Below are positions 50,538-59,514 of a stretch of DNA of 64,000 bases, one piece after another. A model generated the notes under the pieces. The model searched no databases and had not been told where the DNA came from. It saw only the letters and a list, made by a program, of their open reading frames with translations. The DNA is from Myxococcales bacterium (GTDB taxonomy: Bacteria; Myxococcota_A; UBA9042): the NCBI GenBank assembly GCA_009692425.1, contig SHZF01000003.1, forward strand, positions 62,001 through 126,000. Reading direction: 5' to 3'. Every line of letters begins with the position of its first letter. The first letter of the stretch is position 1. The position numbers and the translations under genes are program-made.

Positions 50538-52160
50538 ATGCCCGACGACGCGCTGCACCTCCGAATCCGGGCCGTCGCGCTCCTCCTCGCGGCCAGCAGC
50601 GGCCTGTCGCGCGTGCTGGGCTACGGCCGCGACTGGTTGCTGAACACGCAGTTCGGTGCGACCGGCCAGACCGACGTCTACCAGGCCTCGTTCACCGTGC
50701 CCGACATGCTCAACTACCTGCTCGCCGGCGGGGCCTTGTCGATCGCGTTCCTGCCCCGCATCGCCGCGCTTTTCGCCGCAGATGCCCAGCAGGCGAGGCC
50801 CACGGCGGAGGGCGAGTCCGGTGCAGCCGATCGCGCCTTCAGCATCGTGTTCACCGCGATGGCGGCGCTCGCTGCCGTGTTCGTGGTGGGGTGCGAGTTG
50901 GCGGCCGAGCCGCTGGTGCGCATGCTCGTGCCCGGGTTCGACGAGGAACGCACGGCCCAGACCGTCACGCTGACGCGCATCGCCTTGCCGGCGCAGTGGT
51001 TCTTCCTTCTCGGCGGCCTCGTGCAGTCGACGCTGCTGGCGCGCCAGTCGTTCCGGGCGTTGGCCCTGACGCCCCTGCTCTACAATGTCGCGATCATCGT
51101 GGGTGGCTGGATCGGCAGCCGCACCGGCCACATCGAAGGCTTCAGCATCGGCGCGGTGGTGGGTGCGGCACTGGGCGGATTCGTCGTGCCTGTCTTGGCG
51201 GCCCGCGGTCGCCTGCAGTTCACGCCGACGTGGCGGCCGCTCGACCCCGAAGTGCGCTCGTTCCTGTGGCGCGCGCTGCCGCTCATGGTCGGCGTGAGCC
51301 TGACGACGGTCGACGAGTGGCTCGGCCGCGCGTTCGGTTCGCACTTTGAGCCAGGGGCGATCTCGCACCTCGGCGTCGCGCGTCGCCTGATGCTGGTGCC
51401 GATCGCCCTGTTCGGCACGGCGGCCGCCCAAGCGACAGGAGCCTACCTCGCCCGGCTCCATGCTGAAAACGACCGCGCCCGCATGGCCGAACTGCTCGCG
51501 ACGACGGTCGCGGCGGTCGTCTCGCTGTCCCTGGCGGCGTCGGCGCTGGCGCTGGCCGTGCCGGAACCGGCGATCGCGCTGCTGTTCGAGTACGGTCGCT
51601 TCGGTCGTGCCGACACCGTGGCGGTCGCCGGCGCCCTGCAGCCGCTGGCTCTCGGCATCGCCGCGTGGGGCGCACAGAGTGTCCTGGCGCGGGCGTTTTT
51701 CGCCACCGGCGATACGTGGCGACCGATGGTGGCGACATCTTGCGTCACGCTTCTGATGCTGCCGGTCTATGCTTTGCTCGCCCGCCACCACATCGCGGGG
51801 CTGGGCCTGGCCGCGACGATCGGCATTGCCGCACAGGCCTGTGCGCTCGGCTGGTTGGCGCAGCGGCGGCTCGGGTTCGACGTGGCGCGCTTTGGGGCAG
51901 GGGCGGCGCGGGCGCTCGGGGTCAGCCTGCTTGCCGGTCTGGCGGCGTCGGCTGTCGACCAGGTGGTGGCCGGCGCGCTCGACCCGGAACTGGCTCCCTT
52001 CTTGCGGCACCTGCTGCGTCTTGGTGCGGCAGTTTCCGCCTGGGCCGTGATCGTTGCCGTCGTCGGCGCCCGCGTGGGCATGCCGGGCTTGCCTGCGCGC
52101 ATTTCCGCTCTCGCACTCGGTCGGAGCCCAGGTGCTGGGCCGCCGGAAGACAAGGTCTGA
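50538..52160 (+). CDS. murJ: Lipid II flippase MurJ
   Basis: MOP-family flippase that moves lipid II across the inner membrane, 540 aa with about 14 predicted helices. N-terminal SGLSRVLGYGRDWLLNTQFGATGQTDVYQASFTVPDMLNYLLAGGALSIAF contains the MurJ hallmark (R-x-x-G-x-x-RD, then D-x-x-x-x-A-x-x-x-P-N-x-x-x-x-L-x-x-E/A-G). A charged loop with QARPTAEGESGAAD lies after the second helix. Full length. It faces uppP, a partner in the undecaprenyl cycle. Confidence 0.92.
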   Translation: MPDDALHLRIRAVALLLAASSGLSRVLGYGRDWLLNTQFGATGQTDVYQASFTVPDMLNYLLAGGALSIAFLPRIAALFAADAQQARPTAEGESGAADRAFSIVFTAMAALAAVFVVGCELAAEPLVRMLVPGFDEERTAQTVTLTRIALPAQWFFLLGGLVQSTLLARQSFRALALTPLLYNVAIIVGGWIGSRTGHIEGFSIGAVVGAALGGFVVPVLAARGRLQFTPTWRPLDPEVRSFLWRALPLMVGVSLTTVDEWLGRAFGSHFEPGAISHLGVARRLMLVPIALFGTAAAQATGAYLARLHAENDRARMAELLATTVAAVVSLSLAASALALAVPEPAIALLFEYGRFGRADTVAVAGALQPLALGIAAWGAQSVLARAFFATGDTWRPMVATSCVTLLMLPVYALLARHHIAGLGLAATIGIAAQACALGWLAQRRLGFDVARFGAGAARALGVSLLAGLAASAVDQVVAGALDPELAPFLRHLLRLGAAVSAWAVIVAVVGARVGMPGLPARISALALGRSPGAGPPEDKV

Positions 52161-52182
52161 AAACTGCGGAATAGTTTTCCAG

Positions 52183-52211
52183 TTGCGAGGCGATGCCGGT
52201 ACGTGTACGGT
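52183..52211 (+). promoter_or_regulatory. Predicted promoter of the PQQ-like lipoprotein gene
   Basis: TTGCGA (52183-52188), 17-nt spacer, TACGGT (52206-52211). A leader of about 90 nt carries AAAGGAGA before the ATG at 52308. Confidence 0.45.
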
Positions 52212-52307
52212 GGGAGTGTCGCGCGCTCATCCGACGCCCCGACCACCGTAGCCCCGCGCGCACATCTTCCGACCCCGGTCCGCGCCCGGTGCCCCAAAGG
52301 AGATTCC

Positions 52308-53687
52308 ATGCGTTTCCTCCACACCCCCCTGCTGGCAGCGTCCCTCACCGCCGCATCTGCCTTGGCCGCCTGCGATCAGCAAGCCGACATCTGCTCGTCG
52401 GCCGGCGGCGTCACGGTGTGCGGCGACTTCGGTACGGCCTCGTGGGTCGTGGCGCCCGGCCTCGCCGTCGAGTGGCCGCCCGTCGCGATTGACGACGGCC
52501 GCATCGTGCTCGCGCGCGGCTCTGGATTGGTGCAAGTCGATCGCACCGGCAAGCTGAGTTCGGTCGCCAAGTTCGACGCTCCGTCGGCCGCGCCCTCTGC
52601 CGACACCGATGGGACGCTTTTCGTCGCCAGTGGCACCACATCGACTTCGGTGCGCTCGCTCTCCAACGTCGCGGGAGCCGACGCCCACTGGGTGGCGTCC
52701 GTCCCCGGCGCGCCCGCGGGCACACCGCCTACGATCGGCAAGGGCGTCGTCCACGTTGCCACGGGCAGCGCCGCCTCGGCCACCACGGCGCTGCACACTT
52801 TGCAGGCGAACGACGGCAAGGTGCTGAAGACGCGCCAGAATGCCTCGCCGGCCGCCGTGATGGAAGACGGCTCGCTGCGCTACTTGTCCCAGACCACCGG
52901 CACCGACGGCTTCTCGGGTCCGTCGTTGTTCCGCAAGCTGATCGCGGAGCAAGCCTCGGGCGCGATCGCGTGGGGGCACGAAGACGCGCAGGGCATCGTC
53001 GATTTCGCCCCGGGCCCCGCCGGCGAGACGTACATCGTGACGGGTGGCACCCACCAACTGCGGCGCATCTCGGCCCAGGGCAACGTCGAATGGTCATTCA
53101 GCGCTCCGTGCCAGGACTGCACGGTGGCGGCCGCTCCGACCGTGACCGGCGATGTCGTCTACTTTCCGGTGTGGGAGCGCCACGACCAGGAGCTGATCGA
53201 CCCGCTGTACGCGCTCGACGCCAAGACGGGCGCGTTGCGGTGGACGTACGATGGCTTCAACACGAAGCGCTCGAACTTCGCCGCCTACAAGTACTTGAAC
53301 CCGGCTTCGGCCGCGACCTCGGCACCGATCGACACCACGCACACGAAGCACCACCCGGCTGGTCGGCCGGTGGTGGCGCACGACCGCACGCTGTTCGTCT
53401 CGACCGACGGCGCGGTGTCGGCGCTCGACAAGAATGGCCAGATCATCGGTGTCGCGATTTACGATACGAGCGCGGGCGAGACGTCGTCGACTGGCGAGTT
53501 CGGTCGCACAGCGAACACCTGGATCGTGCCGGGCGTCCGTCCGTCGCCGGTGCTCGGTGCCGATGGCACGCTGTATGTGTGGGACGGCTCGACGATCCGT
53601 GCGTTCGCCACCAAGAAGCCGGCCGCGCGCGAAGTGTGGGTGGCGCCGTTTGGTGGCCCGTCGAACTCGGGGCGCGTGCCGATGTAG
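52308..53687 (+). CDS. PQQ-like beta-propeller lipoprotein
   Basis: A 459-aa lipoprotein. Lipobox ALAAC (about residue 21). The body is a series of blade-like units of the type 'GxxxVxxxDxxTGxxxW': YALDAKTGALRWTYDG, TLFVSTDGAVSALDKNG, TLYVWDGSTIRAF. So it is a PQQ/quinoprotein-like propeller without visible cofactor residues, often a scaffold of outer-membrane assembly or extracellular binding. The Shine-Dalgarno AAAGGAGA is the strongest in the window. It stands in front of a coiled-coil lipoprotein gene. Confidence 0.85.
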   Translation: MRFLHTPLLAASLTAASALAACDQQADICSSAGGVTVCGDFGTASWVVAPGLAVEWPPVAIDDGRIVLARGSGLVQVDRTGKLSSVAKFDAPSAAPSADTDGTLFVASGTTSTSVRSLSNVAGADAHWVASVPGAPAGTPPTIGKGVVHVATGSAASATTALHTLQANDGKVLKTRQNASPAAVMEDGSLRYLSQTTGTDGFSGPSLFRKLIAEQASGAIAWGHEDAQGIVDFAPGPAGETYIVTGGTHQLRRISAQGNVEWSFSAPCQDCTVAAAPTVTGDVVYFPVWERHDQELIDPLYALDAKTGALRWTYDGFNTKRSNFAAYKYLNPASAATSAPIDTTHTKHHPAGRPVVAHDRTLFVSTDGAVSALDKNGQIIGVAIYDTSAGETSSTGEFGRTANTWIVPGVRPSPVLGADGTLYVWDGSTIRAFATKKPAAREVWVAPFGGPSNSGRVPM

Positions 53688-53711
53688 CAAGGTAGGGCCA
53701 GGCGTCTGTCG

Positions 53712-54470
53712 TTGTCTCCTCACGTATGCTCCAGCGTGGCGTGTCTGGCTTGGCTCAGCGTCGCCGCTTGCTCCCATGCGACGCTTCAGGTTGAGCCGAC
53801 CTCTGCGCCCGGCGCCGACTTTCGGGGCACCCGCTACGATCGGCCGGCGCCCTTGCCCGCCAGCGCGCCTCAGCCGGGGCCAGAAACGGACCCCGCAGCG
53901 TCGCTTGCACCCACGGACGTGACGCTGCGGCCCGCTGGCGGTCATCAGGATGTCGGACTGATGCTACAGGTGCGCAACGCGGCGACGCGCGATCGAGAGG
54001 TGGAGCGCATGGTGCGGCGCTACGTCGCGTTCGTTCGCACGATGGTCGATGGTTCGGCGCCGCGGGCGCTCACGGGCTCTCCCGACACCAGCGACCCGAT
54101 CGTGCTGCTCCGCCTCCATGCGGGGCTTGTCCGCGAACTCGGCAACCTCCTGCACACGGCCACCGTGCTCCAAGAGCGCCTCGAAGAACTCTCGATCCTC
54201 TACGGCATCGACCTGCAAGGCCCCGTCGATGCGCCACGGCGCGCCGGGCGCGTGCGGTTGCTGGTCCGGGTGTGCAGTTGCATTCGCCGCGACGCCGAAG
54301 CCCGCGTGGCGCAAGGGCAGTTCTATAGCGATGCCCAGCGCGGCGGCAGGTCCGACGCCGATCTGCGGGCTGAGCGCTCGAATAGTCGCGCCACCGCCGA
54401 CGACCTCGCAATGCTGGCGCGCACCGTCGATTGTTCACGGCTGGCGATGAAGACGTTTCCCCGGGATTGA
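53712..54470 (+). CDS. Hypothetical lipoprotein, helical
   Basis: A 252-aa protein with a short signal region and lipobox SVAAC (about residue 20), a Pro/Ala-rich linker and a helical body from about residue 85 (DREVERMVRRYVAFVRTMVDG, HTATVLQERLEELSILYG). No family recognised. Start is uncertain: TTG at 53712 gives the signal sequence, GTG at 53736 a shorter one; neither has a strong Shine-Dalgarno. It ends 8 nt before mutM. Confidence 0.6.
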   Translation: MSPHVCSSVACLAWLSVAACSHATLQVEPTSAPGADFRGTRYDRPAPLPASAPQPGPETDPAASLAPTDVTLRPAGGHQDVGLMLQVRNAATRDREVERMVRRYVAFVRTMVDGSAPRALTGSPDTSDPIVLLRLHAGLVRELGNLLHTATVLQERLEELSILYGIDLQGPVDAPRRAGRVRLLVRVCSCIRRDAEARVAQGQFYSDAQRGGRSDADLRAERSNSRATADDLAMLARTVDCSRLAMKTFPRD

Positions 54471-54478
54471 GTGCTCAC

Positions 54479-55330
54479 GTGCCCGAACTGCCCGAAGTCG
54501 AAACCGTGTGCCGCCACCTGGCCGGCTGGCTGCCCGGCGCCGAGTTGATCGACGCGGCGTTCTCACGGCCGGACCTGCGCTACCCGATGCCTGCCGCGGC
54601 GATCGAGGCCCTGTGCGGCCGACGCTGTGCCGGCGTGCGGCGCCGCGCGAAGTACCTGCTCCTCGATATCGAGGCCTTGGGGGCTGCGCCCGCATGGACG
54701 GTGCTGATCCACCTCGGCATGAGTGGTCGCGTGTCGGTCGATGACCTCGACCCCTTGCAGGGCTGGCGGCGCCACGAGCACTGGCGCCTGCAGTGGCGGG
54801 GTGCGCGCGGCCCGTTCGCGCTGCACGGCGTCGATCCGCGCCGTTTCGGGGCCCTGCTCGCGTTCCCCGCCGCCCACGAGGCCGAACATCCGCTGCTGGC
54901 GGGTCTGGGTCCCGAACCCTTCGGCCCACACTTCACGCCCCGTGCCATGCAAGCCGCCGCGATGGGCCGCACGACGTCGATCAAGGCCTGGTTGCTCGAT
55001 GCCCGCTCGGTGGCCGGCGTCGGCAACATCTACGCTTCCGAGGCGTGTTGGCGGGCCCGGCTCGACCCGCGCCGCCCGGTCGGGTCGTTGTCGGCAGTCC
55101 AGTGCGCGGCACTCGTCGCGGCCGTGCGCTCCGTGCTCGACGAAGCGATCGCGGCGGGAGGGACCACGTTGCGTGACTTCGTGAGCGGCGATGGGTCGCC
55201 CGGCTACTTCCAGCAGCGGCTCGACGCCTATGGCCGCCACGGCGAGCCCTGCCCGCGCTGCACGGCCACGATCGTGCGGGTCGTCCAAGGCCAGCGCGCA
55301 ACGTTCCTGTGCGAGGCGTGCCAGCGCTGA
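54479..55330 (+). CDS. mutM: Formamidopyrimidine-DNA glycosylase
   Basis: Removes oxidised purines (8-oxoG, FaPy) and cuts the abasic strand, 283 aa. After Met removal the catalytic Pro and Glu are at the N-terminus (PELPEVETV); the essential lysine lies in RRRAKYLLLD; MSGRVSV follows. The C-terminal zinc finger is complete (CPRCTATIVRVVQGQRATFLCEAC). GTG start, 8 nt after the preceding stop. Full length and intact. Confidence 0.93.
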   Translation: MPELPEVETVCRHLAGWLPGAELIDAAFSRPDLRYPMPAAAIEALCGRRCAGVRRRAKYLLLDIEALGAAPAWTVLIHLGMSGRVSVDDLDPLQGWRRHEHWRLQWRGARGPFALHGVDPRRFGALLAFPAAHEAEHPLLAGLGPEPFGPHFTPRAMQAAAMGRTTSIKAWLLDARSVAGVGNIYASEACWRARLDPRRPVGSLSAVQCAALVAAVRSVLDEAIAAGGTTLRDFVSGDGSPGYFQQRLDAYGRHGEPCPRCTATIVRVVQGQRATFLCEACQR

Positions 55331-55347
55331 TGCAGATGCTGCAAGTC

Positions 55348-55683
55348 CTACTTGCGGAAGTTTTTCTGGTAGGCCTCGTTCGTCTGGCTGCCTGAGCCCG
55401 CCGACGTCGAGTGGCCCATTTCGCCGAGGGACTTGGCCTTGTCGCTGGCGGCGTCGAGCGAGGCTTCGGCGTCGCCTTTGAGCACGTGCCACGCCCGCTG
55501 GGTCCGCTCGACGGTCAGCACGCCCTGCCAGAACCCGGCGCCGATGACCAGCACGATCGTCGCGAACACCACAAACACAAGGTGGCGCGTCCACTGGTAC
55601 AGCACATAGCCGGCGATCACCGCGAGCGCGAGCACGATGTAGGCGCGCGGGCCGAGGTAGTCGAGGTCGAACAGTTCCGTCAC
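55348..55683 (-). CDS. Small membrane protein, unknown
   Basis: A 111-aa protein with two transmembrane helices (about residues 15-32 and 38-56: AYIVLALAVIAGYVLYQW and LVFVVFATIVLVIGAGFW) and a polar, Ser/Gly-rich C-terminus. The GTG overlaps the stop of the selenoprotein-like rhodanese gene (GTGA), so its translation depends on ribosomes reading through the TGA of that gene. No family recognised. Confidence 0.65.
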   Translation of the reverse strand: MTELFDLDYLGPRAYIVLALAVIAGYVLYQWTRHLVFVVFATIVLVIGAGFWQGVLTVERTQRAWHVLKGDAEASLDAASDKAKSLGEMGHSTSAGSGSQTNEAYQKNFRK

Positions 55684-56177
55684 TGCGGGCCTCCCGGCGC
55701 GATGGGCACAGCGGCAGTCTCGACGGGCAGGGCGGCCTTCTCCCAGCCCTTGATGCCGTCCGTCATCACCCACACGTTCGTCCAGCCCAGCGTTGCCGCG
55801 ACACGCGCGGCTTCATGCGAGACCATTCAGGTTGGACTCGAACAGTAGAAGACGACGCGCGCGGCATGGTTCGTGGGCAGCCGGTCGGCCTTGATCTCGT
55901 CCTTGGCCAGCCACACCGCGCCCGGCACGTGGCCCTTGTCGAAGCGCTCGCGGCGGTTGACGTCGAACACGAAAAGTTCGGGCCGGGCCTGCTGGGCGTC
56001 GTGAAGCTCAGCGGCGGTCAGCGTGCGGAACGGTTCGGCGGGCTTGGCGACGAATTTTTCGCTGACTTCGCAAGGGGGTTCGCCGGCTGCGCTGGACTGT
56101 GCGGGTGCACCGCTGCAGGCAGCCATCAGCGCGGCGGTCGTGCACGCCATCGGAAGAAGGGGGCGCCGGACGGACAT
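55680..56177 (-). CDS. Rhodanese-like lipoprotein with probable selenocysteine (in-frame TGA)
   Basis: A 165-residue product if the TGA at 55829-55827 is decoded. Lipoprotein signal (LMAAC, near residue 21), then a rhodanese domain: ELFVFDVNRRERFDKGHVPGAVWL, active-site loop VVFYCSSPT-U, then MVSHEAARVAATLGWTNVWVMTDGIKGWEKAALPVE in the same frame. The TGA (codon 117) falls where related proteins have a second Cys (C-x4-C). Fifteen nt after it is a hairpin GCCGCG-CGTGT-CGCGGC (55811-55795) with G at loop position 2, as expected for a bacterial SECIS. The start has GAGG 6 nt upstream. A nonsense mutation cannot be excluded. Confidence 0.75.
55795..55811 (-). promoter_or_regulatory. Candidate bacterial SECIS hairpin
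   Basis: A 6-bp perfect stem with the 5-nt loop CGTGT starts 15 nt after the in-frame TGA, so its loop begins 21 nt downstream, within the window known for bacterial SECIS elements (SelB binding). Short stem; pairing computed by eye only. Confidence 0.5.
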
Positions 56178-56269
56178 TGCGGACCTCACGTGCGGTGCGT
56201 CGGTCGTGCCGGCACCACAAGGTGTTGGCGTACACCAAGTGGGCCCGATGCGCCAGCGGATCGTGCGGC

Positions 56270-56430
56270 CCCCGATCCGCCGCCTTCGGCGCATTTCGTT
56301 GTTGCCGTCGTCGGTTGGCGGTTCGACGTGCCCGGTGTACGCCTTCACCGTCAACCTCCTAGGCGCATAGAACTGCATCCGAATTCGGCGTTCGGGAAAC
56401 GTTGGCTGGTGGATCCGCGGCGGGTCCTGA
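56270..56430. repeat. Dispersed repeat, copy B (uninterrupted)
   Basis: The 338-nt region 56178-56515 between the rhodanese and Cys-rich genes holds this copy, collinear with copy A at 39399-39840 minus its insertion. The minus strand encodes a short frame from ATG 56378 (VKAYTGHVE, EMRRRRRIGG). It stays open through the rhodanese start, but codon quality drops after about 40 residues. Nothing else recognisable lies in the region. Confidence 0.6.
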
Positions 56431-56515
56431 CTCTCGGATTGGAAAGCCGCCCCGCCGCGTCGTACCCTGCTCGTGTCTGCAGACGGGCGTGTTCCGTCCG
56501 ACGTGGGTGGGTTCG

Positions 56516-59488
56516 ATGCACGCAACTCGCTTTCGAGCCCCCGTCCATCGAGGGACGGCTCCTGAGTGGCCGACTGGCAACCCACGGTGGGTCCTCGCCA
56601 GCATGGTTGCTACGGCACTGGCCGCGTGCAGCGATCCGGCCGCCACCGGCGGACCGTCGGCCTCGGCCACGAAGGGGACCGCGCTTTTCGACGGCGGCAC
56701 GCTGCTCGACGGGGCCGCGAAGGCAGACGCCAAGGCCGCGGACCTCGGCACGAGCGTCGCCGACGACGGCAGCGGCGGAGCGCAACCTGGCGAGGGTTTC
56801 GGGCCAGACGGGCTCGCGACGACCGCCGCGTCTGGCACGGCAGACGCCGCCGCAGTTCTGGTGGCGGACGCAGCGAACGCAACGGATGGACCCGGTGCCG
56901 GCCCCGCGTGCCAGGCCAACGACGATTGCCCGAGCGGATTCTGCGTCGAGACGGCGGCAGGTCTGGTGTGTGCGCCGCTGTGCGGGGCGGCGTGCCCCTC
57001 CGACTGGCAGTGCAAGGCCACAGTTGCGGCGAACGGCGACGCGATCAACGTGTGCTTCCCGGTGTTTGCGCGCCTGTGCGACCCGTGCTCCGGCCACGCC
57101 GCCTGCAACGCGCCGGGCGCCGCGGCCAACTTGTGCCTGCCGGCGGGACCGACGGGGAGTTTCTGTGGCGTGGCGTGCGACCCGGCCGCCGCGAACGCCT
57201 GCCCCGCGGGCTTCGGCTGCGTCGCGGCCGCATCTGGCGCGACACCCACCTACCAGTGCGTGCGCAAGGCGGGCGACTGCCCGTGCAGCGCTGCGGCCGT
57301 CGCCAAGCAACTCGCCACCGTCTGCAGCCACGACAACGCGGCGGGGTCCTGCAAGGGCACGCGCACGTGTGCGAGCGGCGCGCTGTCGGTTTGCGACGCC
57401 GCCGTGCCTGCAGCGGAGACGTGCAACGGCCAGGACGACGACTGCGACGGGACGACCGACACGGTGGCGACGGAGCCGTGCGAGAAGAAGTCGGCGCTTG
57501 GCATTTGCCTAGGAAAGGTGACGGGTTGTGCCAACGGCAAGCCGGCCTGCGACGCCAAGGAGCCCGCGGTCGAGACGTGCAACGCCCAGGACGATGACTG
57601 CGATGGCAAGACCGATGAGGACCTGTGCGAAGACGGCAGCGCGTGCACCCAGGGCAAGTGCAATCCCGACGGCTCGTGCCAGCAGGCGCCCGTCAATGGA
57701 CCGAAGTGCGACGACGGCAACGTGTGCACCGAACTCGACGTGTGCAAGGCCGGCGCGTGCCAGGGCGGCGGTGGGTTGGCCTGTGACGATCAGAACGCGT
57801 GCTCCGCCGACACCTGCGACCCGCTGAAGGGCTGTGCGCACGCGCCCCAGGACGGCGCGTGTGCCGACGACGGCAACCCGTGCACGCTCGATCAGTGCGC
57901 CAACGGGAAGTGCGCCCACCCGGCGGCATCGAGCGGCGCAGCGTGCCCGGATGACGGCAAGCCGTGTACCGCAGATACCTGCGCGGGCTCTGCGTGCACG
58001 CACCCACCCAAGCCGGCTGCGACCCCGTGCCCCGACGACGGCAATGCGTGCACGGTCGACGCCTGCGACGGCGTGGGCGCTTGCAATGGCACCACCAAGG
58101 ACTGCTCTGCACAGGACGGCCCGTGCACGGTGGGACAATGTTCCGTGAAAACGGGCGCGTGCAGCGCCGCCCCGCAGCCGGGCGCCTGCGACGACGCCAA
58201 CCCTTGCACAGTCAACGACCAGTGTGGCGCGGGCATGTGCAGCGGCACGGCCAAGGACTGCAGCGCTCTCGCCAACGCCTGCAACGCGGGCCAGTGCAGT
58301 GCGGGGCAATGCGTCCAGAAAGCCAAGGCCGGCGGCTGCGACGACGGCGACGCGTGCACGGCCGGCGACGCGTGTGGTGGCGGGTCGTGCAAGGGCAAGG
58401 CGCTCGACTGCTCGCCGCTGTCGGGGGCGTGTGCGGTCGGCCTGTGCGCGGGCGGCCAGTGCACGGCGCAGCTCAAGGCGAACGGAACCGGCTGTGACGA
58501 CGGCAATCCGTGCACCGCCACAGATGTGTGCAAGACCGGCACGTGCGGCGGCGCGCCGAAAGATTGCTCGGCGAGCGGCGATGCCTGCAACGTCGGCGTG
58601 TGCACAAACGGAGCGTGCGCGAAGAGCCCGAAACCAGCCGGAAGCGCGTGCAGCGACGGCAATCCGTGCACCCTCGAAGCCTGCAGTGGGGGCTCGTGCA
58701 AGGCGACGGCCATCGATTGTTCGGCGTTGGCCGACGCGTGCAACGACGGCGTGTGCGCGGGCGGCGCTTGCCTGAAGAAGACGAAGAACGACGGCACCGG
58801 GTGCAGCGACGGCAACGCCTGTACCGACGACCAGTGCAAGGCCGGCAAGTGCACCGGCGCGCCGAAGAACTGCTCCGCTTCTGCCGACGTGTGCAACGAC
58901 GCGATGTGCGCCGGCGGCGTGTGCGGCAAGAAACCGAAAGCGACCGGCACGCCGTGCACGGACGGCTCGACGTGTACGACCGGCGACGCGTGCTCCGGTG
59001 GCGCGTGCACGGGGAACTCGACGGCCGACGGCTACGAGCCCAACGCGACGAGCCCCGGCAAGGTCTTGGCAGCAAAGGGAGATTGCGACGAGGCGAGCTC
59101 GCTGTCGGCGACGATCAGTCCAGGCTCCGACATCGACTGGTTCACGTTCGCTGCAAACGACAACACGTTCTGCACGATCAAGCCGAGCGTCGCGCTGAAG
59201 AACCTGGCGGCGGATTACGACGTCTGCATCTGGTTCAAGTGCAGCAGCGGCAAGACCGGCGAGGGCACCGTGTCCTGCGTGGCCGGTGCCAAGGTGTCGG
59301 GCGGGCCGGGCAGCACGTGGGGTTGCTGTTCGACGAACTCCGGAACGACGGGCGAACTGGCCAAGCTGGCCCCGACGTGCTCGTTCGGCGCGCTGGGGGA
59401 TGAGTCGGGCACGGTGTCGGTGCGGGTCCAACCCAAGGCGGGCGCGGTATGCGGCGGGTACTCGCTCGAGTGGAGCGCGAAAAACTGA
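56516..59488 (+). CDS. Giant Cys-rich lipoprotein with MopE and CTDC repeats and PPC-like C-terminus
   Basis: A 990-aa predicted lipoprotein (lipobox ALAAC near residue 38, after an unusually long N-region). Residues 130-300 hold Cys pairs, then two MopE-like metal-binding motifs (CNGQDDDCDG and CNAQDDDCDG, about 305-370). About a dozen CTDC-type units (CDDGNxCTxxxxC) follow to residue 850. The C-terminal 140 residues form a PPC-like beta domain (SSLSATISPGSDIDWFTF, YDVCIWFKC). Likely an extracellular, disulfide-rich, metal-binding protein. ATG at 56516 has GGGTGGG nearby. Confidence 0.85.
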   Translation: MHATRFRAPVHRGTAPEWPTGNPRWVLASMVATALAACSDPAATGGPSASATKGTALFDGGTLLDGAAKADAKAADLGTSVADDGSGGAQPGEGFGPDGLATTAASGTADAAAVLVADAANATDGPGAGPACQANDDCPSGFCVETAAGLVCAPLCGAACPSDWQCKATVAANGDAINVCFPVFARLCDPCSGHAACNAPGAAANLCLPAGPTGSFCGVACDPAAANACPAGFGCVAAASGATPTYQCVRKAGDCPCSAAAVAKQLATVCSHDNAAGSCKGTRTCASGALSVCDAAVPAAETCNGQDDDCDGTTDTVATEPCEKKSALGICLGKVTGCANGKPACDAKEPAVETCNAQDDDCDGKTDEDLCEDGSACTQGKCNPDGSCQQAPVNGPKCDDGNVCTELDVCKAGACQGGGGLACDDQNACSADTCDPLKGCAHAPQDGACADDGNPCTLDQCANGKCAHPAASSGAACPDDGKPCTADTCAGSACTHPPKPAATPCPDDGNACTVDACDGVGACNGTTKDCSAQDGPCTVGQCSVKTGACSAAPQPGACDDANPCTVNDQCGAGMCSGTAKDCSALANACNAGQCSAGQCVQKAKAGGCDDGDACTAGDACGGGSCKGKALDCSPLSGACAVGLCAGGQCTAQLKANGTGCDDGNPCTATDVCKTGTCGGAPKDCSASGDACNVGVCTNGACAKSPKPAGSACSDGNPCTLEACSGGSCKATAIDCSALADACNDGVCAGGACLKKTKNDGTGCSDGNACTDDQCKAGKCTGAPKNCSASADVCNDAMCAGGVCGKKPKATGTPCTDGSTCTTGDACSGGACTGNSTADGYEPNATSPGKVLAAKGDCDEASSLSATISPGSDIDWFTFAANDNTFCTIKPSVALKNLAADYDVCIWFKCSSGKTGEGTVSCVAGAKVSGGPGSTWGCCSTNSGTTGELAKLAPTCSFGALGDESGTVSVRVQPKAGAVCGGYSLEWSAKN

Positions 59489-59514
59489 CGGCGCGTCCTC
59501 GCCATCGATGTGCT

